From Pteria penguin (lineage: Eukaryota; Mollusca; Bivalvia; Pterioida; Pteriidae), in contig CM068583.1 in assembly GCA_035048485.1 (NCBI GenBank), forward strand, positions 48,946,790-49,010,789: DNA of 64,000 bases, written 5' to 3'. A program made the translations under genes and the position numbers. Below, one piece after another: positions 36,538 through 46,850 of this stretch. The notes beneath the pieces were generated by a model that had not been told where the DNA came from, searched no databases, and saw nothing but the letters and a program-made list of their open reading frames with translations. Position 1 is the first letter of the stretch. The number at the start of each line of letters is the position of its first letter.

Positions 36538-37303
36538 TTAGGTTTTGTTATATTTCTCGGAAACATGGCATGTGTATACAGATTTTGAGAATTCCTAGTA
36601 ATATTACAGTGGGCACATTTTAGCCAATATTTATATGGCAGTTTTGTAAATAGTTTATCATTGAGTCTTACATACAATTCTTTTTGATATTTTCTATGTT
36701 TTTATGTACTGTTGAATTGACAATGATATAGCACAGTACTTATATGTTTGATGTAGAATGTAAACAAAAGCATATCGAAGAAAATGAATGAAAGCTTGAT
36801 GTGGCATATTTTGATCAGCACATCTGGGATGATGTAAAGCTTGAATGTCATAATTTTTAATTATCAGCCATTCATTAGAAATCACCAGAAAGCCAATTGC
36901 AAAGCTCAATAATAGTTGAACAAGGGAAAACCAATGTAGGATGAGCTTGAAATGACTTGCATTTTTATCAGCTTGATTTTAAAGCTTGAACAGTCATTAT
37001 TGTTATCAGCTATCCACAAACATAGAAAGAATGTTTTACTTAACATGTTTCATCATTTATATTTTAGAGCATCATGTATCATGTGTATATTGTCATAATT
37101 TTGCATATTTGTCTTTTTCTTTATCACTGGAGTGTTGTACACAAGAATGGTTATTTTATATTAGTACAATGTAAATTTGTAATTTGTAATTCGTGTCATG
37201 GCCTACATTTTACATTTTTTTTTTTTGGTTGTAGATTAGTACATTTTTATATATATATAAAAAAAATCTTCGGGTCGAAGATTTCACCGAGTCGTGAGGA
37301 AAT
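36538..37303 (+). other. gypsy 3' untranslated region
   Basis: AT-rich non-coding sequence between the env-like gene and the 3' LTR. Near its end is a short hairpin, ATCTTCGGGTCGAAGAT (37266-37282). A purine stretch GTGAGGAAAT directly before the LTR may be the polypurine tract, but it is weak. Confidence 0.5.
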
Positions 37304-37982
37304 TATCATAAGGCCATTTTGACCTTCTAATTCATTATACATATTTTTCGATTTTTGTGGATTCACAATTTTCATGTAATGAATTTTTATTTCAAGTAGT
37401 TAAGTTAAAAGTAAAGATTTTCCATTTTTTTCTCCATCTCAATTACCTAGTCTGAAGTTAAGATTTTTTGTATACAGTGTCTCGTTTTTTTCTTTATTCA
37501 ATTATCTCAAATAGTCCAGGGCAAATAACTTTAGGGTAAATTATCTTTTGTTTCCTATTTCTGTTAGTTCAATTTCATTTAATATCAATTAACGGATTAA
37601 GTATTCTATTGTCCGAACCAAGCCATCTTTGTGTACATGGGTATCTTTGACACCTAATTATAAGTCCTTTAGAGAAATGACAGTGTTACTTAAGAATTTA
37701 CTCAATGTAATTTCCTTTGTTTGAAGACATGAGGCATCAAGAGGGTTCCTCACATTTACACTTATAGGAAAGTATACAATTATATTTTTAATTGTCCTTA
37801 ATTGGGCCCTACCTTGACCAAGAAGCGTCCGCGTCTGTTTTCCAGCGCGCACTTTATATTGGACGCTCGAAGAATAAACATCAAACTTTTCATTCATCTT
37901 GGTCATATTTTTCAGCCACATTACCAATCCCCAACCCCTGTACCCCAGCAAACGAAACTTCCCCCAGAAACCCCCGTGATAA
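37304..37982 (+). repeat. 3' LTR
   Basis: Begins TATCATAAGGCCATTTTGAC and ends ..CCCCCGTGATAA. It is followed directly by the resumed LINE ORF2 frame at 37979. Long ORFs that start inside this LTR and run into the LINE are chimeric artefacts. Confidence 0.9.
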
Positions 37983-39720
37983 TAGATACAGATATAGATA
38001 AAGCTAACGCCTTAAATGACTACTTCATTCTTCAACAATCTATAAATGACACCAACAGACCTTTACCTAATATCACAGATATAATTAATACAACTCTAAA
38101 TAATACACATATTAGCGAAGATGATGTACGAGACGTTCTACGCTTACTAAATACTTCCAAGGCAACGGGGCCAGATCAAATAAATCCAGTTCTACTAAAA
38201 TCAGCTGCTGACGAATTATCCGTTCTTTTACCTAAACTATATAATCTTTCTTTGCGACTGGGCATATTCCCCGACCTTTGGAAACTAGCAAACGTGACTC
38301 CGATCTATAAAAAAGACGATCCTTCATTAACTAAAAACAGAGACATATATACTTTGTATATATACTGTGTAAATATGTCTCTGCTAAAAATTACAGACCA
38401 ATACCCTTACTAAATATCCTTGGTAAAGTCATGGAGCGCTGTCTTTAAACATTTGTATAATTTTATTCAAAGCAACAGTACTAGTATAATATCTTATCTT
38501 CAATCCGGCTTCCGTCCAAACGACTCGACAATTAATCAGTTAATTGACATTTCAAATCAATTCGGCAAAGCTTTAGACCAGGGTAAAGAAATAAGGGTAG
38601 TCTTTTGCGATATAAGCAAAGCGTTCGACAGGGTTTGGCACAAAGGTCTCCTACACAAATTAAATTCAATCGGTATTTCAGAAAATCTTTTATCTTGTTT
38701 CGATAATTACCTGACTAATCGACAACAACGCGTAGTTCTTAACGGATACTCATCTCGGTGGTCTTACATGATGATGGATTAAATACATCAAAGCCGGCGT
38801 TCCTCAAGGTTCTATACTTGGCCCTCTATTGTTTCTAATATATATCAATGACATAGTAAAAGACATAAATAGTAACATAAGACTTTTTGCTGACGATACA
38901 TCTTTATATATAATTGTAGACGATCCTGTGAGTTCTGCACTTAACTTAAACAATGATTTTGAAAAAAATCACCAGTGGTCTTGTAAGTGGTTGGTTGACT
39001 TTAATCCTAATAAAACAGAATCGTTAATTATTTCCAGGAATCAAAATACACCGCACCATCCTCCACTTCTACTGAACCATACTCATATACAGAGTGTAAA
39101 TAACAAACATCTGGGACTAGTTTTCAATTCTGTTGGAAATTGGAATGATCATATTGAATGTCTTATTTCTAAAGATGCTAAAAAAAACTTAATGTTTTAA
39201 GAAAATTAAAATTTCAAATTGACAGATTATCGCTACAAAAATTATATTGCGCATATATTCGACCATCTCTAGAATATGCCGATGTTATTTGGGATAACTG
39301 TTCTAAAACACTGACACTTCGTTTAGAGCGAATCCATAATGAGGCCGCTAGAATTGTTACAGGCGCAACTAAATTAGCAAATATTTCATTACTAACGAAA
39401 GAATCTGGTTGGGAAACTTTAAAACACCGACGAATAAAACATAAACTTATTTTATTTCATAAAATGTACCATCACTTTGCTCCGGAATACCTTACTGCCC
39501 TGGTTCCGCGTAGTGCCTATGATACACAATATTCCGTCAAAAGCAGCATTTAAAAGATATCTAAACCGTGATGTAACTCCCCCACCTTCGTATTTCAATT
39601 CCGGCACACGACTAAACCAAATAATCCATTCTCGATTAAGAACCAAATGCAGTTCCCTCAATTCTCATCTATTTAAAAGCAACATAGTACCGAGTCCTCT
39701 GTGCGAATGTGGTAGCATCG
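37979..39720 (+). pseudogene. LINE ORF2, reverse transcriptase part
   Basis: Resumes ORF2 after the gypsy element: DKANALNDYF, KATGPDQINPVLLKSAADEL, FPDLWKLANVTPIYKKDDPS. After the 46-bp palindromic insertion it continues YRPIPLLNILGKVMERC, then QSGFRPNDSTINQL, RVVFCDISKAFDRVWHKGLL, VPQGSILGPLLFLIYINDI and the catalytic RLFADDTSLYI. The C-terminal region has LYCAYIRPSLEYADVIWDNC, ARIVTGATKLANISLL and ESGWETLKHRR, typical of CR1-like LINEs. Frames break near 38447, 38770 and 39190, with further breaks to 39720. The foldback element enters after ..CECGSIE. Confidence 0.88.
38338..38383. mobile_element. 46-bp palindromic micro-insertion in LINE RT
   Basis: The sequence from CAGAGACATAT to ATATGTCTCTG (11-bp perfect inverted ends) is flanked by perfect 7-bp direct repeats CTAAAAA (38331-38337 and 38384-38390). 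It splits the conserved RT stretch LTKN/YRPI. Confidence 0.85.
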
Positions 39721-39754
39721 AAAACTATGGAACGCCATAGCTGTCTTAATATTA

Positions 39755-40024
39755 CATTGATTGATTTTCGTTTTACGTCACACCACGAATATTTCACGTA
39801 TATGGTGACGGCATATGCCTGATGCGGGGCATACAAATTTTTACCTTTGCAACGGACCCACCCGAAGCAGTGAGGGATCTTTAACGTGCCATGCATACCA
39901 CGACACGGGGCCTCGGTTTATACTGTCTCATCCGAAAGACAGAACACCGGCATGACCAGAGCGGGACTCGAACCCCGACCTCCCGATCAAGAGTCCGACG
40001 CGATACCACTAGACCACGCCGGCT
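39755..40024 (-). mobile_element. tRNA-SINE in left arm of foldback element
   Basis: Minus-strand copy of the SINE at 45113-45391 (tail ATTGATTGATTTTCG; head ends CACTAGACCACGCCGGC). It lies at the mirrored position of the plus-strand copy in the right arm, so it was duplicated with the arm rather than inserted independently. Confidence 0.9.
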
Positions 40025-40114
40025 TTATTAACAATAAATAGTCCTTTCACAATAGCCTAACGTCAAAACAGTATACCATTAAGCAGTTTTTATATTATAT
40101 GAAGTGAAACAAAT

Positions 40115-40650
40115 ATGATGTGATGTCGAAATAGTGCGCTATGATATCAAAGCATTAAGTTATGAAGTCACAAAAGCATGTCATGGAGTCAAAATAGAAT
40201 GTTATGAAGTCAAAACATTACGTTATGAAGTCACAAAAATACGTTATGGATTCAAAATAATATGTTTTAAAGTCAAAGCATTATGTTATGAAGTCACACA
40301 TTACGCTATGGAGTGACAAAATTACAGAATGCAGTCAAAATAGTATTTTAAGAAGTAAAAACATTACGTTATGAAGTCACAAAAATACGTTATGGAGTCA
40401 AAATAATATGTTATGAAGTTATTATGAAGTCACAAAAATACGTTATGGAGTCAAAATAGCATGTTATGAAGTCATTAAAGTACGTTATGAAGTCAAAACA
40501 ATATGTTATGAAGTTACAAAAGTACGCTATGCAGTGAGAATATTATGTTATGAAGTCAAAACATTACATTATGAAGTCATTTTAAAAGTATTTTATGAAG
40601 TAATAAAGCATGTTATGAAGTCATAACAACACATTATAAAGTGCAATAGT
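40115..40650 (+). repeat. ~22-bp tandem repeat array, left arm
   Basis: Many imperfect copies of GTTATGAAGTCAAAACATTAC and GTTATGAAGTCACAAAAATAC. The inverse array (..TGACTTCATAACGTA..) fills 44400-45030 in the right arm. An ORF of about 60 codons here is a product of the repeat. Confidence 0.9.
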
Positions 40651-41186
40651 AAGTCATTAAGACAAAACAGTAAGGCACGAAGCCAAATGTTAAGTTAAGG
40701 TCTTATATATACAGGGGCTGATCCAAATTTTAGAGTAAAAAAAGTGGGGGAGGGCGAAGTCAGGCGAGGGGTATGGGGACTTCGATTAACCGATCTCAGT
40801 CGGTACCGCAGCTGTCGTGTGAACGAAGCGCGAAGCTTTTTGTGGTGATATTCATGTCTTGTCCATATCTTTTTGTACATGTGGTGGATTTTGTCATATA
40901 AGTGAGTCAGAGCTGATATTGTAATAAATCTGATTCAGCGATATCGCAAAATCCAGATACCTATAATGCAGGTCTCTGGCAAAACCCACCATCATTACTT
41001 TTAGTACACAGAAACGAAGCACTAGGCGAATGCAGAAATGTTTGAAAAAGGGGTTGCGACCTGCCATGAATGCTTTTCAGTCAGGATAGGATGGGTTGGA
41101 GTTGAAGCCCTGAACCTAACCATAATGACCTTTGTTGGAAAAATTTTTCAATCAAAGGGGTTGCAATCTCGTATCCTCTGCTTACT

Positions 41187-42852
41187 ACCGGTGTTGTAGC
41201 ATAGACTATCCCCTCCGCATAGAAATTTCCCCCGGATAAACCGACCCAGTATAGATCTTCCCCCTCTAAAGGGGATATTCTATCCGTACTGTTTCCCCCC
41301 TTCTGATTATCAGCATAAACTTCCCCCCTAGGAGGATAAACCCACCTGGGTTCATCTTTCCGCCCTATTGATTCCAGGTTCTCATCAAATCGGAAAACTC
41401 AAACCGTTATTTAGTCTTGATTTTACGTCCATTTGAAATTAAAATACCTATCAGCCGGCCATAGAGGAAAATAAACAACCATGCATACAAAACATCGCTC
41501 CCTTTTCATCATTCTTAATGGTGTAGACTATATCAAATACACAGCAAAAAGTGAAAATAAGATACATGTATGATTTTTGAGCAGAATCATTGCGAAAATT
41601 TCATTATCATTACGTCAAGATATTCATTATAATTACATCAATCTTATGGCACAAGGTAGCAGAACAAAAAAACTAAAACAATTAAACAAACAAAAACAAA
41701 AGAACAAAAACAAAATATCTATAATTAAAGATTGATTCTGCTGTAAAATCATGATTTTTTTTTCTCATTTCGCTTATGTAAAAATTTTATGACCTAAAGA
41801 GGGGTTGTCATTTACATTTGAATTTTGGCAATTTTTTTAGGGTGATCCCCTTCCAGCATGATTTTCACGAAATTAAGGTGAATAATCTATGTTAAACTGT
41901 TAAGATTCTGATAGAGGAGGGTTTGACAAACATTTTGATATATGGATTATATATAGCTAAAGTGTAGGATGTTGTGTAAATCTTGCTGGAAATTTGGTAA
42001 TTTAACATGGGACCCTATGGGAAATGGAATTACTGCGTTTTTATCTCTTATCACAAGGATTCCTCGTGTGAAAGATGGAAGCTCTATCACATTCAAAATT
42101 TATGTATAAGGTCTAATTTTTTGCAGACAAACAAACTAACACGGATAGGACAAAAACTACATATATCACAAATCTTGGATTACTGGTGCATAATACCGAC
42201 GGCTATATGTATGTGAGAGAAGCTTGTATGTAAATATATATGTAGGTATGCAGCATCGTGTCATCCTTATACAAATACTGCAAAAGCTTCCCAAGATAAA
42301 AATATCTTCTTGTCAGTGATACTTCTCGCAAAACTTGTAGGGATCTCTTGGTTCCTTTTCCCGATAATTTTTGCATGTTACGTCCGCTCTCTAGATCCAA
42401 TAATTGTTAAACGAATTTTGAACATCACTTCATATAATTTCCAAAAAGGAAATTAAAATTGTAATTTTTGGCACTTCTAAAATGTAATTTGATCAAAATT
42501 ATGTTTTTATATCTGCATTTGCTCGACATCTAGGTGATAATGTGTCCTAATGGGGAATCAATTCATAGTTTGGTTCTCATCTAGGACCAGCTAGAGTAAA
42601 GAGGTATCTAATCTTTAATTCGCAAAATAAATCACATCCCTTAAGCGGGGAAATCGGATTTTTTAAAATAAACTATACTGGGTTGTTTTATGCCTGGGGG
42701 ATAATCTATGTCGGTTTTCCTAGGGGGGGGGGAGAGATTTATACTGGGTCGGTTTTTCCGGGGGGGGGGGGGGGGAGTTGTATACTGGGTCGGTTTGTCC
42801 GGGGGGAAAGTCTGTGCGGGGGGTGGGGGGTAGTCTATGCTACAACACCGGT
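41187..42852. mobile_element. Inverted-repeat element with C/G-tract subterminal repeats (type A)
   Basis: Ends are perfect inverses: ACCGGTGTTGTAGCATAGAC at the left, with its reverse complement ending ACAACACCGGT at 42852. Next to the left end are repeated C-tract blocks (CCCCCGGATAAACCGACCCA, TTCCCCCTC, TTTCCCCCC). Next to the right end are repeated G-tract blocks around ATACTGGGTCGGTTT with runs of 8-17 G. The interior is AT-rich and non-coding. It sits in the centre of the foldback element. No target duplication is evident. Confidence 0.75.
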
Positions 42853-42997
42853 TTATAAATTCTCATAAAACGGATAGACGGAGTTAAGTGAACGATGGAT
42901 TTTTTATTCACTTGGATGAATTCTATTGATTAAATAGGGAAAGAAATCAAGTCATATTAGACCATACAATGATAAACATCTATAGTGGAAGAGAAGC

Positions 42998-43280
42998 AAA
43001 CCGGTGTAGCCCAGTGGATGAGCCACGGTGTTCGGCTCGTGATCGGGACGTCCAGGTTCGACTCCTGCCATGAATGCACCGGTGTCCTGTCTTTCGGATA
43101 CGCAAGGAAGTGAAAAACGAGGTCCCGTGTCGCGGTAGGCGTGTACCGTAAAAGATCCCTCACTGCTTCATGAGGGTTCGTTGCAAAGGTATAGATTTCT
43201 ATGCAATGCATCAGGTAGATGCCGTCACAATATGCATATACGTGAAATAATCGTGGAGTGACGAAAACAATACCTAATCG
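42998..43280 (+). mobile_element. Diverged tRNA-SINE
   Basis: Plus-strand head: A-box-like GTGTAGCCCAGTGGATG and B-box-like CCAGGTTCGACTCCTG. Body includes GTCCTGTCTTTCGGATACG, AAAAGATCCCTCACTGCTTC and CAGGTAGATGCCGTCAC. The 3' end is near 43280. Confidence 0.8.
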
Positions 43281-43690
43281 CTGGAAGAGAAACCATAACA
43301 AGATCCCAAGACCACGCCTATTTCCCACCATCGAGGGCTGGGCACAGGTTCAAAATTACACATGCACTAGATCATATAGGGAATACACATGTGCTTCTAG
43401 CTCATAATCAAATCTCAGAGGAGATAACAACAAATTGTTTACTAACGGACGACAAATGGTATTGCATAATCTCTGGCCAGTAGAGCTTATAAAATTGAAA
43501 CAAAAGGATTAATTTCAGTTGTTTGTTTATTAACATTGAATCACGTAAACGAACGCAAACATGATCTAAATACAGCATTTTTTTCTCCTGCAAGCTAGAC
43601 CCTTACGAAATAAACTTTACTCCAAGAGATTTTTGACCTGATAATTTTTTGTTGTGTATCTTGAAAATTGAACACTACACGAACAATGTA

Positions 43691-43856
43691 TCGATTGATT
43701 ATTGTTTACGTCACTCCATGATTATTTCGTGTACATGGTGACGGCGTCTGTCTGTTGCATTGCACTGAGATTTATACCTTTGCAATAGATCCCCCCCCCC
43801 CTCTCGAAGCAGTGAGGGATCTTTTATGTGCCACGCCTACCGCGACACGGGACCTG
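43691..43856 (-). repeat. tRNA-SINE fragment
   Basis: Minus-strand 3' half of the same SINE family: GATTGATTATTGTTTACGTC, CTCGAAGCAGTGAGGGATC, CGCGACACGGGACC. The head is absent. Confidence 0.75.
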
Positions 43857-44399
43857 AATAGAATACATCCGAATGAAAAAATAAATCATCGTTCACTAAA
43901 CTATCAGTTTCATGAAAATTCACGCTACACCGTCCGTAGTGACTGAAAAGCATTCATTGCAGGTCGCAACCTCTTTTTCAAACATTTCTACATTCGCCTA
44001 GTATAGATGCTTCGTTTCTGTCTACTAAAAGTAATGATGGTGGGTTTTGCCAGAGACCTGAATTATAGGTCTCTAGATTTTGCGATATAGCTGAATCAGA
44101 TTTATTACAAGATCAGCTCTGACTTAGCTGTATACAAAATCCACCACATGTACTACAAGTATAACAAGATAAGGACAAGACATGATTAACATTCACAAAA
44201 AGCTTCGTTCACACGACATGTACAGCTGCGGTACCGACTGAGAACGGTCAATTGACGTCCCCATACCCCTCGCCTGACTTCGCCCTCCCCCCCCCTTTTT
44301 ATTAACTCTAAAACCTGGATCCGCCACCTGTATAAGACCTTAACTTAACATTTGGCTTCATGCCTTATTGTTTTGTCTTAATGACTTACTATTGCACTT

Positions 44400-45030
44400 C
44401 AAAATGTGTTGCTATGACTTCATAACATGCTTTATTACTCTATAAAGTACTTTATGGCTTCATAATGTCATGTTTTGACTTCATAACGTACTTTAATGAC
44501 CTCATAACATAATATTCTCACTGCATAGCATACATTTGTGACTTTATAACGCAATGTTTGACTTCATAACGTACTTTAATGAATTCATAACATACTATTT
44601 GAAATCCATAACGTATTTTTATGACTTCATAATGTAATGTTTTGACTTTATAACGTAGTTTGATGACTTTATAAAATACTATTTTGACTTCATAATGTAT
44701 TGTATGACTTCATAGCATAATGCTTTGACTTCATAACATATTATTTGGACTCCATACTGTATTTTTGTGACTTCATAGCGTAATGTTTTGACTTTACAAC
44801 ATACTTCGATGACTTCGTAACAAACTATTTTGACTCCATAACGTAATGTGTGACTTCATAATATAATGCTTTGACTTCATAACATATTATTTGACTTCAT
44901 AACGTAATGTTTTGACTTCATAACATTCTATTTTGATTCCATAACATGCCTTTGTGACTTCATAACTTAATGCTTTGATATCATAACGCACTAATTCGAC
45001 ATCACATCATATTTGTTTGACTTCATATAA
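44400..45030 (-). repeat. ~22-bp tandem repeat array, right arm
   Basis: Inverse counterpart of the array at 40115-40650, built on TGACTTCATAACGTAATGTT with variants. Confidence 0.9.
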
Positions 45031-45112
45031 TATAAAAACTACTTAATGGTATACTGTTTTGACGTCATGCTATTGTGAAAGGACTATTTATTGTTAATAA
45101 TGTAATATTAAG

Positions 45113-45391
45113 AAGCCGGCGTGGCCTAGTGGTATCGCGTCGGACTCCTGATCGGGAGGCCGGGGTTCGAGTCCCACTCTGGTCATGCCGGTGTCATGTC
45201 TTTCGGATGAGACAGTAAAAACCGAGGCCCCGTGTCGTGGTATGCATGGCACGTTAAAGATCCCTCACTGCTTCGGGTGGGTCCGTTGCAAAGGTCAAAA
45301 TTTGTATGCCTCGCATCAGGCAGATGCCGTCACCATATACGTGAAATATTCGTGGTGTGACGTAAAACAAAAATCAATCAATCAATCAATC
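45113..45391 (+). mobile_element. Intact tRNA-derived SINE (best copy of the local family)
   Basis: 279 bp between perfect 14-bp duplications AATGTAATATTAAG (45099-45112 and 45392-45405). Exact A box TGGCCTAGTGG and B box GGTTCGAGTCC mark the RNA polymerase III promoter of the tRNA-like head. The body contains GTCTTTCGGATGAGACAG and GATCCCTCACTGCTTCGGGT. The tail is (ATCA)n, ending AATCAATCAATCAATCAATC. At least eight other full or partial relatives occur in the window. Confidence 0.95.
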
Positions 45392-45425
45392 AATGTAATA
45401 TTAAGACAGCCATGGCGTTCCATAG

Positions 45426-45622
45426 AAAACACAAAACATTACCTCCTAGAATGTCCACTATATAATGACACGCGATCTCTGACTATAGCACGCTTACACG
45501 ACAAAACTTTACACACTCTCCTCTACGGCAATATGCTTTCCCCAACAAATGTTAATGAACACACGTTTAGCGTTGTGCACGAATTTTTCAAAAAGTCCAA
45601 GCGTTTCAGTAACGCACAGTAA
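45426..45622 (+). pseudogene. LINE ORF2, C-terminal end
   Basis: After the foldback element the frame resumes with ENTKHYLLECPLYNDTRS and ends ..FFKKSKRFSNAQ with a stop at 45622. The H..EC..Y arrangement together with CECGSIE before the insertion forms the Cys/His finger at the C-terminus of CR1-like ORF2 proteins. Confidence 0.88.
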
Positions 45623-46010
45623 TGCATAACATATCCACTATGATGTCAACACTATTTATTATCTAAATAGATAAAATGCTATTTGTCAATTTTATTTAAA
45701 AAATCTATTTTTCCCCAAATGGATGCTATGTATATATTTTTTCCTTTAAACATATCTATTCATCTATATTCTCATTATCACTGTAATTTGTCTTTATTGT
45801 TACTCAATTTGTATTTTTGTATATAAATTTTCTATCTTGAGTATGCAGTTAATTACAAATCTTAACGATTGCAGTGTCATTAATATATAGAGAGATGAAT
45901 TAATATAAGTATTAGTTTACTTGTTTTCAGATCTCTAATGTTATTTATAAGTCAATATCATATTGCTGTGTATATATATATATATATATACTGGAATAAA
46001 TGTTTAAACT
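45623..46010 (+). other. LINE 3' untranslated region
   Basis: AT-rich. Contains a short (TA)n at 45971-45990 and ends ATAAATGTTTAAACTAA. The same 3' end is present in the truncated fragment at 17230-17556, which defines the family's 3' terminus. Confidence 0.75.
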
Positions 46011-46106
46011 AATCTGATTAAAACCATATCTTTATTCCGCTTCCTCATCTTTATCCGCAATGGGACAAATAGAGAAGCGGAATAAAGATATGGTTTTAAT
46101 CAGATT
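46011..46106. mobile_element. Palindromic mini-MITE, short form
   Basis: AATCTGATTAAAACCATATC..GCTTC pairs with its inverse ..GATATGGTTTTAATCAGATT almost without mismatch; the loop region contains TCATCTTTATCCGCAATGGG. It abuts the 3' end of the LINE. Confidence 0.85.
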
Positions 46107-46220
46107 GGTACATTTGTGTGTACCGTTAATTAGGTTGTCCCAAATTATTTTAAAGCAACAATTTAAATGCATCAATTAAATATGGTGAGAATGGTGAAAT
46201 GTTTTATGGGTAACAAATAC

Positions 46221-46693
46221 TTTATGTATATACTTTATTGGATTAACTTCAGCTTAGGAATTTCTAATTTTAATCGAAGCGCATTCATGGAATGACGCTA
46301 CAGACGCGGATCTCCTTTCAGGTAAAACGCGATTTCCCGAAATTTTTTAATTTTGACCAATCAAAGTGCAGATTTCTACGATATACCCCAAATCATGAGA
46401 CAAGTACATGCTAGGCACTAAATCATTAAACAAACAATTAGTACCAGTGAGGAATTTCCTTAACAAAAGAATACTTAACTTTAAAGATGAAATCGGCGAA
46501 ATCAATTAGCAGTCGGGTAATAGAGTAAATAGATGACACCATGTCAGAGGAAAGTTTGCTAAAAATAGCCAAAAGGTGTTGTTATTACATAAACTAAAAA
46601 TTTGTAAGACCTATCAGGTAAAGAAAAATCTAAAAGCTTTAGAAACTGAGAAATTCCTAAGCTGAAGTTAATCCAATAAAGTATATACATAAA
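46221..46693. mobile_element. MITE with 45-bp perfect terminal inverted repeats
   Basis: Left end TTTATGTATATACTTTATTG, continuing GATTAACTTCAGCTTAGGAA. The right end is its exact inverse (46649-46693). Interior 383 bp, non-coding. Confidence 0.85.
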
Positions 46694-46850
46694 TTATTTT
46701 GAGTTTTTTTTTAAGGAAAACAAAAATAAAATGAATTTAAGGAAAATGGAATATAAAGATTTTTGATACAATAAAATTTTAAACTTATAATTTCAATAAA
46801 TTTGAATATTAACATTACATAAAAAGTGAACTTTTCCTCGTGACAAATGT

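Larger units (their letters stand above)
27404..37982 (+). mobile_element. Ty3/gypsy LTR retrotransposon with chromodomain and envelope-like gene (decayed)
   Basis: 10.6-kb element inserted in LINE ORF2. The LTRs at both ends are about 675 bp and about 3% different by eye. The target duplication is within ATAATAG (27397-27403 and 37979-37985); its exact length is ambiguous because the LTR end shares bases with it. Internal order: gag, zinc knuckle, protease, RT, RNase H, integrase (HHCC and DDE), chromodomain, envelope-like gene. Several in-frame stops, frameshifts and a SINE in pol make it inactive. The LTR ends lack the usual TG..CA. The sequence after the 5' LTR, TGGTGGATGAAGACGG (28083), starts with TGG as many primer-binding sites do. 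Confidence 0.9.
39725..45425. mobile_element. 5.7-kb foldback (long inverted-repeat) element inserted in LINE ORF2
   Basis: The left arm (39725-41094) and right arm (43941-45425) are inverted copies. The outermost sequence is CTATGGAACGCCATAGCTGT at the left, and its inverse ends ..GGCGTTCCATAG at the right. A 4-bp target duplication AAAA flanks it (39721-39724, 45426-45429). Removing the insert with one AAAA restores the ORF2 reading GSIENTKHYLLECP. Each arm holds a SINE at the mirrored place, a ~22-bp tandem repeat array, and a ~450-bp unique stretch. The centre (41095-43940) carries a second inverted-repeat element and SINE pieces. No transposase ORF seen, so it is non-autonomous or degenerate. 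Confidence 0.85.
19486..46010 (+). mobile_element. CR1-like non-LTR retrotransposon (LINE), split by nested insertions
   Basis: Base layer of a nested stack: ORF1 (19486-20382), a tandemly duplicated 3.29-kb segment (20388-26964) with the start of ORF2, ORF2 EN region to 27396, RT region 37979-39720, ORF2 tail 45426-45622, and 3' UTR to about 46010 ending ATAAATGTTTAAACTAA. Interrupters are the gypsy element 27404-37982, a 46-bp palindrome 38338-38383 and a foldback element 39725-45425. Removing each gypsy or foldback insertion with one copy of its target duplication returns ORF2 to the same frame, which shows the pieces were once one element. The 5' limit is not defined. Confidence 0.85.

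Noticed and set aside
37802..38413. 203-codon ORF as a single gene
   Set aside because: Starts in the gypsy 3' LTR and runs into LINE ORF2 by chance of frame; only the part from 37979 is real LINE coding sequence.
40115..40650. CRISPR-like appearance of regularly spaced repeats
   Set aside because: Contiguous degenerate 22-bp tandem repeats without unique spacers, in eukaryotic transposon arms.
45113..45190. Possible functional tRNA gene (exact A and B boxes)
   Set aside because: It is the head of a SINE with a 200-bp body, (ATCA)n tail and target duplications, and recurs many times in the window. The other SINE heads (30391, 42998, 50947) are rejected as tRNA genes for the same reason.
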